DNA of 64,000 bases from Pseudomonadota bacterium (GTDB taxonomy: Bacteria; Chloroflexota; UBA5177; JAJPKF01), in the NCBI GenBank assembly GCA_021323865.1, contig JAJPKF010000026.1:61660-125659 (forward strand), written 5' to 3'. The notes below the pieces were generated by a model. The model was given only the letters and a program-made list of their open reading frames with translations. It was not told where the DNA came from and did no database searches. Made by a program: the position numbers and the translations under genes. Positions 29,914 to 38,458 of this stretch are shown one piece after another (position 1 is the first letter of the stretch; every line of letters starts with the position of its first letter).

Positions 29914-30921
29914 ATGGCACAGTCAGAACAGCCGCGCCCGGTGGTGGTCATCGGTGGAGGAACGGGAGCGCCGCAGCTTCTTCAAGCGCTGGCGAGACTC
30001 GACCTTCCCGGCCCGCTGATTCTCATCGTGCCCGTCACCGACACGGGCAGAAGCACGGGAGCGGCGCGGCGGCTCTTTGGTATTCCCGGTCCGGGGGATA
30101 TTCGGCACGCCCTCACCACTCTTGCCGGGACGGAGTCGGGCTGGGCACGACTGCTCGAACGGCGTCTCGAAGCAGAAGGAAACCCTGACCTTGACGGCAT
30201 GGCAATCGGGAATCTGGTGCTGGCCGGCCTGGTTCAACAGGTTGGCGACATCGGTCGAGCGAGTCGAGTGGTGCAGCAGCTCCTGGATGTGGCACAGTCG
30301 GTTCTTCCCGTTAGCGTGGAAGATCTGCATCTCTCAGCCGTGCTGGAGGATGGCACCCGCGTATCGGGCGAGTTGGAGGTCCGGCGGCCCGGGAAGGCTC
30401 CGATTGCGGAGCTCGAGGTGGAAGGGCAGACAGCCGGCGCCTGGCCTCCCGTCCTGGAAGCCTTGGAGCAGGCGCGAGCGATCGTCATTGGACCGGGAAG
30501 CCTCTGGACCAGCTTGGGCGGCGTGCTGGCGGTGCATGGTGTATGCGAGGCGATTGGCCGGTCACGCGCCCGGGTGGCGTTTGTCTGCAACACCACCACA
30601 CAGCCGGGGCAGACCGACGGCTATAGCTTCCTCGCCCACGTGGTGGCGCTGGGCCGGCTGCTTGGCCGCACGCCCGACGTGGTGATCGGCAACACCGGGA
30701 AGCTGGGCGAGGCAGAGGAGCAAGATCTTGCCGAGCATGGGCTGCACCTGGTCTGCCCTGAGGAGACCGGTACCGTACGACTGGAAGGTCATGGTGTGGA
30801 GGTCGTCGGGGGCGACATCGTGCTCCGATCGGACGGTGCTCCCCGGCTCTGGCAGAAGCTGCACACGGCGTATCACGACATGGACAAGCTGGCCACGGTC
30901 GTCGCATCGGTCATTCGATAG
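29914..30921 (+). CDS. YvcK/CofD-family protein (gluconeogenesis factor-like)
   Basis: PVVVIGGGTGAPQLLQAL...VTDTGRSTGAARRLFGIPGPGDIRHAL...GMAIGNLVLAGL...IVIGPGSLWTSLGGVLAV...CNTTTQPGQTDGYS. Start at ATG 29914. Confidence 0.9.
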   Translation: MAQSEQPRPVVVIGGGTGAPQLLQALARLDLPGPLILIVPVTDTGRSTGAARRLFGIPGPGDIRHALTTLAGTESGWARLLERRLEAEGNPDLDGMAIGNLVLAGLVQQVGDIGRASRVVQQLLDVAQSVLPVSVEDLHLSAVLEDGTRVSGELEVRRPGKAPIAELEVEGQTAGAWPPVLEALEQARAIVIGPGSLWTSLGGVLAVHGVCEAIGRSRARVAFVCNTTTQPGQTDGYSFLAHVVALGRLLGRTPDVVIGNTGKLGEAEEQDLAEHGLHLVCPEETGTVRLEGHGVEVVGGDIVLRSDGAPRLWQKLHTAYHDMDKLATVVASVIR

Positions 30922-30961
30922 CATTCGGTTCCCCTCGCCCTGAGCCTTCCCGCCTGAGGTG

Positions 30962-31078
30962 CGGGACGGTGGACTTGCCGGCATTGGGCAGGCCGATGAC
31001 GCGGGGGCCCGACAACAGCTTCAGCTCGACCAGCAAGCGTCGCTCCTGTCCGGGCTGGATTTGAGGCGATTTCTCGCC
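30962..31078 (-). pseudogene. Short remnant resembling the G1 region of an Obg-type GTPase
   Basis: Minus-strand [39 protein letters not shown] resembles Obg (...[29 protein letters not shown]...); no flanking Obg sequence. Confidence 0.5.
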
Positions 31079-31111
31079 TGGATAGAATGAGCAGACACTC
31101 CGGAGGTAACC

Positions 31112-31600
31112 ATGGCGTTGGCGGCCGGAAGCGACGCTCCGCCCTTTGACCTGCTGGCCGCCTGGAACGGAACGATCTCCCGCGTGACCCTCGACAACCT
31201 GTTGGTCGGCAACGCGGGATTGATTCTCCACACCTACCCGTTGGACTTCACGGGTGGGTGAACGAACCAGCTGTCTCACTTTCGAGACAAGTACGGCGAG
31301 TTTCGCCGGATGAACGTGCAGTTGGCATCGGTCAGTGTGGACAGCCCCTATTCGCATCTCGCCTGGGCACGACAGCTGGAGGTTGAGTTTCCGATGATCA
31401 GCGACTTCGGCCGCAAGCTGCTCCGGGATTATGACGTCCTCGGTCCCGGCTCGGAGCTGCTGCCCGAGACCGCTCTCCGGAGCGCGTTCGTCATCGATCA
31501 GGGTGGGAAGATTCGATACTCCTGGCAGCAGCCGGCCGAGGGGGGTCTGCCGCCCGTGGATGAGATCTTGGAAGCAGCTGGGAGCCTCGTCGCGTCGTGA
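31112..31600 (+). CDS. AhpC/TSA peroxiredoxin with in-frame TGA (31259-31261) at the peroxidatic Cys position: candidate selenoprotein
   Basis: RBS CGGAGG; translation MALAAGSDAPPFDLLAAWNGTISRVTLDNLLVGNAGLILHTYPLDFTGG-U-TNQLSHFRDKYGEFRRMNVQLASVSVDSPYSHLAWARQLEVEFPMISDFGRKLLRDYDVLG...; ORF 31310-31600 is the same frame downstream of the TGA. Confidence 0.82.
31272..31289 (+). promoter_or_regulatory. Candidate bacterial SECIS hairpin immediately 3' of the UGA
   Basis: TGTCTC-ACTTTC-GAGACA, perfect 6-bp stem; apical loop starts 17 nt after the A of TGA. Confidence 0.5.
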
Positions 31601-31830
31601 CGCGGGCAGGCGACTGGTTGCGAAAGGTGGATCCGATGGAAGACGCCGACGTTGCAGCGATTCATGAGCGTATCAATCGGCTCTGCGACAACATCGCGGG
31701 CGGTGCCGACGAGTGCGCCAATCCGGACCATCTGATCCGCATTGTCGGGGCGCTGGAGTGTGTCTTCATGTCCGGCCATGACGACATTGATTACGAAGAC
31801 GACGGTGAGGAGCGGCGCCCGGACGCGTAA
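31597..31830 (+). CDS. Small acidic protein of unknown function, overlapping the peroxiredoxin stop
   Basis: GTG start overlaps TGA stop (GTGA); 77 aa with three Cys; alternative start ATG 31636. Confidence 0.55.
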   Translation: MTRAGDWLRKVDPMEDADVAAIHERINRLCDNIAGGADECANPDHLIRIVGALECVFMSGHDDIDYEDDGEERRPDA

Positions 31831-32024
31831 CTCCCGAGCCGATGGATGGCTCACGGGAAGTCCGCGGACCCAAGCTGTTCCCGGCACTAGTCCCCGACAC
31901 CTGGTCGAATGTGCAGCCGGAACCTAGCCGTTTGACTGATGTCAGCGGCGGCGCCACGAGCTGATCCTGAAGTGCAAGGTGTCCGGATTCCACCGGACAG
32001 CACTTCTTTCAAGGAGATCAGTGA

Positions 32025-32999
32025 ATGACAGACGTTGCGTCGACGGGCCTCGTTGCCCTATCGGACGATCTCGCGGCGGCCGTGAATCGAGCGGGGCGGC
32101 ATCTGCTGTCCGTCTCGGCGAGGCGGCGACAGTCGGGAACGGGCATCCTCTGGAAGCCTGGCGTAGTGGTGACTGCTGACCACGTAATCGAGCGTGATGA
32201 AGGGATCGAAGTGGCCGGTCCCAATGGCGAATCGGTCAAAGCAACGTTGAAGGGTCGTGATCCCAGCACCGACCTGGCCATGCTGGCGATTGAGGGTGAA
32301 ACGGGAGCCGTGCCTGCAGATCCGGCAACCGCTCCGGCCCGCGTCGGCGAGCTGGTGCTCGCGGTGGCTCGGCCTCGGGAAGGCGGGCTGAGCGTCAGCT
32401 TTGGCGCCGTGGGCGGCGTTGGCGAGGGATTCCGCACCTGGGGCGGCGGGCGGATTGATCAGCTCATCCGTGCGGATGTCACCTTCTATCCGGGCTTCTC
32501 GGGCGGCGCGCTGGTCAATGCCTCTGGTGACGTCATGGGGCTCAACACCTCGGGGCTGGCACGCGGGCTCGCCCTCACGATTCCTACGGTCACCGTCGAG
32601 CGCGTGGCAGGTGCCCTTCTCGAGTCGGGACGGATACAGCGCGGATACCTGGGCGTGAGAATGCAGTCGGTCGAGCTACCCCCAAGCGCACTGGCCCAGC
32701 AGGAGTCGAGCGACGGCAGAGGGTTGTTGGTTGTCTCGGTTGAACCAGGCTCACCGGCCGAGAATGCAGGTGCCCTGGTGGGGGACATTCTCGTCACTCT
32801 GAACGGACATCGCGTGACAGAGGCGGATGTGCTCCAGTCACTGCTCGATCCCGAGACGGTGGGTCAGACGGTGGAGCTGGGCATCGTTCGAGGAGGCGCA
32901 GCACGTACGCTGAGCGCCGTGATCGCCGGGCGCCCCCAGTCAAACGAAGGTCAGCGTCGATCAGGACATGGCCGTCGCCGGGGTCATCACGATGGCTAG
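32025..32999 (+). CDS. S1C (HtrA/DegP-like) serine protease with PDZ domain
   Basis: VVVTADHV (His), STDLAML (Asp), YPGFSGGALVNASGDVMGLNT (Ser); PDZ GLLVVSVEPGSPAENAGALVGDILVTLNG. Confidence 0.9.
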   Translation: MTDVASTGLVALSDDLAAAVNRAGRHLLSVSARRRQSGTGILWKPGVVVTADHVIERDEGIEVAGPNGESVKATLKGRDPSTDLAMLAIEGETGAVPADPATAPARVGELVLAVARPREGGLSVSFGAVGGVGEGFRTWGGGRIDQLIRADVTFYPGFSGGALVNASGDVMGLNTSGLARGLALTIPTVTVERVAGALLESGRIQRGYLGVRMQSVELPPSALAQQESSDGRGLLVVSVEPGSPAENAGALVGDILVTLNGHRVTEADVLQSLLDPETVGQTVELGIVRGGAARTLSAVIAGRPQSNEGQRRSGHGRRRGHHDG

Positions 33000-33858
33000 C
33001 GCCAGACTGCCCGCTGTGAACGGCGAGCTGCGCGAGCTCGCCGAACGCACGGCGCGGTCGGTGGTGCGGATTCGCGGGCGGCACGGGGCCCATGGATCAG
33101 GCAGCATCTGGGACCGCGCCGGCGGCATTGTCACGAATGCACACGTGGCCGTTCAGCCAGAGCTGGACGTCGAGACGCCGGATGGGCGGCAGTCCCGGGC
33201 CCGTCTCGTCGCTCGGGACGCCCATCTCGACCTCGCCGCGCTGCACGTCGACGTCGATGATTTGCATCCACTCGAGATCGGCGACAGTCGTGCAGTCAAG
33301 GTTGGACAGCTCGTCGCAGCGATGGGTAATCCATTCGGCCTGACCAATGCGCTGACGCTGGGGGTGGTGCACGGGGCACCCTCGGCCAACCACATGGGCA
33401 TGCTCCGAACCGATCTTCGCTTGGCGCCAGGATATTCTGGTGGGCCGATGATCGACATGTCGGGCCGGCTTCTGGGCATCAACACCATGGTCGCGGGCGG
33501 TCTCGGGCTCGCGGTGCCCGCCAACACAGTCGAACGCTTCCTCCGTTACACCTCCCGTCCCAAGGTTGGTGTGGGACTCCGAGTGGTTCGCGTCGTCACG
33601 CCGGCAGGTGACCAGCGGTCTGCGCTCCTAGTGACCGAAGTAGCGGCCGACGGCAGGGCGGATCGATCGGGGGTGCTGGTGGGGGACGTGCTCCTGGAAG
33701 CCTCGGAACGGCGGCTCACCGAGCCTGAGGATCTTGCCGAAGCGGTGATCGCCGGCCGGGGAGCCGTACGGCTCCGCCTGCTGCGTGGAGGCAGACCGAC
33801 AATCATCGAGCTGCAGAGCGATGTTCCAGACGCGACGCATGAGGGCCGGGCGGCTTGA
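32992..33858 (+). CDS. Second S1C (HtrA-like) serine protease with PDZ domain
   Basis: GGIVTNAHV (His), HLDLAALHV (Asp), APGYSGGPMIDMSGRLLGINT (Ser), PDZ RADRSGVLVGDVLLEASERRLT. Confidence 0.9.
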   Translation: MASARLPAVNGELRELAERTARSVVRIRGRHGAHGSGSIWDRAGGIVTNAHVAVQPELDVETPDGRQSRARLVARDAHLDLAALHVDVDDLHPLEIGDSRAVKVGQLVAAMGNPFGLTNALTLGVVHGAPSANHMGMLRTDLRLAPGYSGGPMIDMSGRLLGINTMVAGGLGLAVPANTVERFLRYTSRPKVGVGLRVVRVVTPAGDQRSALLVTEVAADGRADRSGVLVGDVLLEASERRLTEPEDLAEAVIAGRGAVRLRLLRGGRPTIIELQSDVPDATHEGRAA

Positions 33859-34478
33859 TTCGAGTCGCCGTGCATGCCCGGTCGGCTCTCATTCGGGCTG
33901 GTCTGGAGCGTGCCGTCGAGGGATTGGCGGATACCCTGCTGGTCGCTCGAACCGGGGAACTCGAGGAGCTGGATCGGCAGCTCGAGGAAACGCGTCCCGA
34001 TCTGCTCCTGATCGACGTGCCGGCGGACGAAGGCTTGTCGCTCTCGGCAGTCCTGACACTTGCTCCTGCCGTGGTGGCTCTCGCGGGCGGTCCCACAACC
34101 ATGGGCGCCGAGCGAGCGCTGCTCGGCGGCGCCAAGGCGATCTTGCCCCCCAGCGCCTCAATCGAGGAGATCGCGGCCGCGGCAGCCTCGGTTTGCGCCG
34201 GTCTCATCGTCCTCCATCCGACACAGGCCGGTGTGTTGACGGGAGCCACTCGCGCCGTTGGAGACGCCGTCGCGACATCCGGCACCTTGACTGCTCGTGA
34301 GGGCGAGGTGCTGGGTCTGATGGCCGAAGGCCTGGCCAACAAGAGCATCGCGCGGCGGCTGCATATTTCGGAGCACACCGTGAAGTTCCATGTCGGCTCC
34401 ATCCTGGGAAAGCTGAATGCCGAGAGCCGGACGGAGGCCGTTGCCGAGGGATTGCGTAACGGGCTGATCACCGTTTGA
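33855..34478 (+). CDS. NarL/LuxR-family response regulator
   Basis: TTG start overlapping preceding stop (TTGA); LLLIDVP receiver Asp; LTAREGEVLGLMAEGLANKSIARRLHISEHTVKFHVGSILGKLNAESRTEAV HTH. Confidence 0.9.
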   Translation: MIRVAVHARSALIRAGLERAVEGLADTLLVARTGELEELDRQLEETRPDLLLIDVPADEGLSLSAVLTLAPAVVALAGGPTTMGAERALLGGAKAILPPSASIEEIAAAAASVCAGLIVLHPTQAGVLTGATRAVGDAVATSGTLTAREGEVLGLMAEGLANKSIARRLHISEHTVKFHVGSILGKLNAESRTEAVAEGLRNGLITV

Positions 34479-34568
34479 GAAGGACCGGCATCGCAGCCCA
34501 TGGTTTAGGTTGGAGAGAGTCGTGGGGCCCAGCCCCCGCCTGCCTGCCGCCACAAGGAGGAATGTGAG

Positions 34569-35177
34569 ATGGCTTTTGAAGTTCCGCCGCTTCCCTACGC
34601 GTACGAGGCCCTGGAGCCGCACGTCGACTCAGAGACGATGCACCTGCATCACGACAAGCACCACCAGGCCTACGTGACCAACCTCAACGCGGCGATCGAC
34701 AAGCACCCGGAGCTGGCCGGCCGAAGCGCGGAGGATCTGCTGCGCGATATCAACTCGGTGCCCGAAGACATACGAGCCGCCGTGCGGAACAACGGCGGTG
34801 GTCATGTGAACCACAGCATGTTCTGGAGCATCATGGGGCCCAACGGCGGCGGAGAGCCCAGCGGCGCGATTGCCGATGCCATCTCCCGCAGCTTCGGTGG
34901 GTTCGAGGAGTTCAAGACGCAATTCAACGACGCCGGGACCAAGCGTTTCGGCAGTGGATGGGCCTGGCTGGTGCGAACCGGCTCCGGTCAGCTCCAGATC
35001 ATTTCGACCGCCAACCAGGACAGTCCGCTGATGGACGGCTCCTTCCCCATCATGGGAAATGACGTCTGGGAGCACGCGTATTACCTGAAGTACCAGAATC
35101 GACGGCCCGAGTATCTCAATGCCTGGTGGAACGTCGTCAACTGGGATGAGGTGAACCGCCGGCTGCAGCAGGGCTAG
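34569..35177 (+). CDS. sodA: Fe/Mn superoxide dismutase
   Basis: [41 protein letters not shown]...[28 protein letters not shown]. Confidence 0.96.
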   Translation: MAFEVPPLPYAYEALEPHVDSETMHLHHDKHHQAYVTNLNAAIDKHPELAGRSAEDLLRDINSVPEDIRAAVRNNGGGHVNHSMFWSIMGPNGGGEPSGAIADAISRSFGGFEEFKTQFNDAGTKRFGSGWAWLVRTGSGQLQIISTANQDSPLMDGSFPIMGNDVWEHAYYLKYQNRRPEYLNAWWNVVNWDEVNRRLQQG

Positions 35178-35210
35178 GAGCCGCCACCCCAGCCTGCCGG
35201 CTGTCGGGCG

Positions 35211-36518
35211 TCAGCGAACCGCGTTGTAGAGGAGCGCCAGGTCGGCGAGTCCCATGATTGCGGCCGCTGCGATGACACCTGCCCGTTCCCAGACGGTGGC
35301 CACGTACGCGCCCATCAGCCGTGAACGCGTGGCCAGCAGGATGATGACGACCAGCAGCGGAGGCGCCACGATCCCGTTCAGGATCTGGGAATATAGCAGG
35401 GCTTTGATGGGACTGAAGCCACTGATTGCGAGCTGCACGCCCGCCAGGAGCGACAGGGCGATCACGCTGTAGAACCCGGGGGCGGCGAATGCTTGCCGGC
35501 CCAGCCCCATCCGCCATCCGAACGTGCCCGATAGGGCATATCCCGTGGAGACGGCCAGGATGGGAATGGCGACGAAGCCGGACCCGAGGATGCCGATGGA
35601 GAAAAGAACGGACGCCGCAGGTCCCGCGACCGGTCGAAGTGCGTGGGCGGCTTGAGCAGCCGTGTTGACGGACTGATGGTGCGCGAATAGCGTGGCTCCC
35701 GTGGAGATCATGATGAAGCCGGCTACGAGGTTGGACATCAACATACCGGCCGTCACGTCCAGATAGGTGTCGCCCATCTGCTCCACACCCCGACGCTCCT
35801 CTCGCTCGCCGGCAGTCTGCCAGAAGAAGAGATAGGGCGTGATGGTGGTTCCGAGCAGCGCGACCGCGCCCGACACGTACGTCAGATTGAGGCGAATGGG
35901 CGGAACGACAATCTGCAACAGGACCGAGCCCCAATGCGGATGCGCGAGAATCCCTGCGGCGACGTAGGTCAGGAATACCGCAATCAACCACAGGAACAGT
36001 CGTTGAATGGTCTTGAAGTTCTGGAATATGGTGACGTATCCCATCACCACGACCAGCGGAACGATGAAGAGAATGAGCTTGACTCCCGTCAAGAGCTGGA
36101 GGACAGCGGCCATCCCCACCAGGTCGGCTCCGATGGTGGCGATGTTTGCCACCACCAACAGGCTCCCCGCCGCCAGGGCAACGGTCATCCCGAACTCATT
36201 GCGAATCAGCTCGGCCAGTCCGAGTTTCGTTACCGCGCCCAGTCGAGCCGCCACACCCTGTACGGCTATGAGGAGCGGGATGGAGAGGACCAACAGCCAG
36301 AGCTGAGAGAAGCCCGAACTGGCGCCCACGCTCGAGTAGGTGGTGATTCCGGCCGGGTCGTTGTCCGCGCCCCCAGTGATGATGCCGGGTCCGGCGACGC
36401 GAACGACGCGCCGAAGCGTCCGGCCTGGATCCTCCGGCAAGGATTCAGCCTTCTTCACCGTCACCTTCGTCCGGCTCAGCCAAGGGAGTCGGGTTCCGGA
36501 GGGAGCGTTCGGATGCAT
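35211..36518 (-). CDS. Nramp-family divalent metal transporter
   Basis: GPGIITGGADNDPAGITTYSSVGASSGF (DPAG motif), multi-TM. Confidence 0.93.
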   Translation of the reverse strand: MHPNAPSGTRLPWLSRTKVTVKKAESLPEDPGRTLRRVVRVAGPGIITGGADNDPAGITTYSSVGASSGFSQLWLLVLSIPLLIAVQGVAARLGAVTKLGLAELIRNEFGMTVALAAGSLLVVANIATIGADLVGMAAVLQLLTGVKLILFIVPLVVVMGYVTIFQNFKTIQRLFLWLIAVFLTYVAAGILAHPHWGSVLLQIVVPPIRLNLTYVSGAVALLGTTITPYLFFWQTAGEREERRGVEQMGDTYLDVTAGMLMSNLVAGFIMISTGATLFAHHQSVNTAAQAAHALRPVAGPAASVLFSIGILGSGFVAIPILAVSTGYALSGTFGWRMGLGRQAFAAPGFYSVIALSLLAGVQLAISGFSPIKALLYSQILNGIVAPPLLVVIILLATRSRLMGAYVATVWERAGVIAAAAIMGLADLALLYNAVR

Positions 36519-37045
36519 TGCGCCCGCGTGCCCTCGAGGCTGGATATGATGCGAACGGCCTCATCCTCGGGAACGCGGTCAATCAGCAGCGCCTTTCCAT
36601 TGCGAATTGCGTCGACCAGATCCTCGAGAGAATCCGAGGGCACTCGGGCAGACTCGGCCAGCTCCCTCAACCGTCGGCGTGCCTCGCGGACACCCTTGTG
36701 AACTTCAGGCACACGGTCGCCATGCCACTTCCAGGCGGAGACCGTCTGAGCGGCCACACGAGCCTCGTCCGCGTTTCCAAACAGCGCCAGCACCGCCTGG
36801 TTGTGTTGAGTCTCGTCGTTTCCCACCACGGTGAGGCGGTTCACGATCTCGTGCTGAGGCGCCGCCGCACGCGCCTCCGCTTCGATCTCCTCAGCCTGGT
36901 CTGCCGATTCGACCGTTCCTTCGAGGGTGACGACCTGCCCGTCGACTTTGACGTAGAGGTCGTTGCCGAGCACGGGATGCGCGCTGTGGCTCTCCTGCAG
37001 GAGAGCCTTGGTCCACCACTCGCGCATCGTGTGGCCGGCTGACAT
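36476..37045 (-). CDS. BON-domain protein
   Basis: LYVKVDGQVVTLEGTVESADQAEEIEAEARAAAPQHEIVNRLTV is a BON domain. Confidence 0.8.
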   Translation of the reverse strand: MSAGHTMREWWTKALLQESHSAHPVLGNDLYVKVDGQVVTLEGTVESADQAEEIEAEARAAAPQHEIVNRLTVVGNDETQHNQAVLALFGNADEARVAAQTVSAWKWHGDRVPEVHKGVREARRRLRELAESARVPSDSLEDLVDAIRNGKALLIDRVPEDEAVRIISSLEGTRAQCIRTLPPEPDSLG

Positions 37046-37141
37046 GGCTGAACCTCCGTTGGAGAGTCGAAGAAAGCAAGAACTATGCCGGATCTAATGT
37101 AACGTCAAGAGCTTGCCTGCCCGTCGGAACCCACGCGAGCG

Positions 37142-38458
37142 CTAGCCGAGCCGCTTGTGAGGTGCGGCCAGCGTATTGAGATCGGTGGCGAGAGACTCGA
37201 GGCTGGCGAGGTTGCGCACCGAGAGGAACCGGTCCGTGTGCGGAAGGGCCGCCTGCATGCCCTGAGTCAAGGGCGAGTATCCGGAGGAGCCGAGAAGGGG
37301 ATTGAGCCAAATCAGTGCGTGGCTGGTACGACGAAGACGAGCCATCTCACGCTGCAGCAGCTGCACGTCACCCCGGTCCCAGCCGTCGCTGATGATCATA
37401 ATCACCGCCCCATGGGCCCCGACTCGTCGTGACCAATCGCGGTTGAAGCTGCGGAGAACCTCGCCGATACGTGTTCCGCCCGACCAGTCGTGTACTTCCT
37501 CGGAGAGGGCCGGTAGGGCGGCCGCGATGTCTGCGTCAGCAAGGACCGATGTGATGCGGGTCAGCCGCGTACTGAAGAGGAAGATCTCCGTACGCCGAAA
37601 GGCGGTCCCGAGGCTATGCAGGAGATGCAGCAGCATTCGCGTATAGACGTCCATCGAGCCGCTGACGTCGCACAGCAGCACGAGCTTTCGAGGCTTGAGC
37701 TTGGCCCGTGCCCTGGGGATCGACACGATTTCGCCCTGATGGGGTCGGCACGAACGCAAGAGCCGACGCACGTCGATGTCACGCCCGTGCTTCGCCCGTT
37801 CTCGCCGTCGTGAGCGGCGCATCGGAAGCCGCCATCGCAGCGCGCTTAGAAAGCGCCGGGCCTCGTCCAGCTCCGCATCCGTATAGTCGGCGAAGTCACG
37901 CCACAGCAGCCGCTCCATGCGACTGTAGAGGGCCCGGCTGCCGCCCTCTCCCTCTGCATCGAGGTCCAAATCGGTGAGCGAAGGCGGCCGGTCGGCAGGT
38001 TGCGTGAGGGGTGCAGTTGACTCGATCGCCGCAGATTCTGCCGCTTCTGGCCCGGGTACGAGGCTCTCCGGAGGTTCCGCAGTAGGTGCGAAGAGTCCGG
38101 CAAACAGCCGCTCGACGATCGCCACCTCCTCGGGAGAGGATGCCAAAGTGGCGACGGCCGCGTGGCGAACGTCATCGTGTTGATCCAGACCGATGCGCTC
38201 GGCCGCGGCCAGAAAGAGCAGCAGGCGGGGCGTCGAAACGGGCACGCCCTGCGTCCGGAGCAAGCGACCAAATAGGACGACTCGTCCTTGAAGCGCCTTA
38301 CCTACGCCGTCCGTCGTGCGGCCTCGACGAGATCGTTCAGCAAGGGGCCGTGGAGCTGTGCCAGATCCTCCTGGTTCTTTATCAGGATGCCGAGCGTCAG
38401 CCTCGTTGTGTCCTCGTCCAAGTCGTCCACGCCGAGCAGCGCAAGCGACCGGGCCCAA
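37142..38458 (-). CDS. VWA-domain protein, CoxE-like (N-terminal start uncertain, probably near 38276)
   Basis: RKLVLLCDVSGSMDVYTRMLLHLLHSL (MIDAS DxSGS); GTRIGEVLRSF; adjacent to MoxR ATPase. Confidence 0.88.
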   Translation of the reverse strand: MGPVACAARRGRLGRGHNEADARHPDKEPGGSGTAPRPLAERSRRGRTTDGVGKALQGRVVLFGRLLRTQGVPVSTPRLLLFLAAAERIGLDQHDDVRHAAVATLASSPEEVAIVERLFAGLFAPTAEPPESLVPGPEAAESAAIESTAPLTQPADRPPSLTDLDLDAEGEGGSRALYSRMERLLWRDFADYTDAELDEARRFLSALRWRLPMRRSRRRERAKHGRDIDVRRLLRSCRPHQGEIVSIPRARAKLKPRKLVLLCDVSGSMDVYTRMLLHLLHSLGTAFRRTEIFLFSTRLTRITSVLADADIAAALPALSEEVHDWSGGTRIGEVLRSFNRDWSRRVGAHGAVIMIISDGWDRGDVQLLQREMARLRRTSHALIWLNPLLGSSGYSPLTQGMQAALPHTDRFLSVRNLASLESLATDLNTLAAPHKRLG

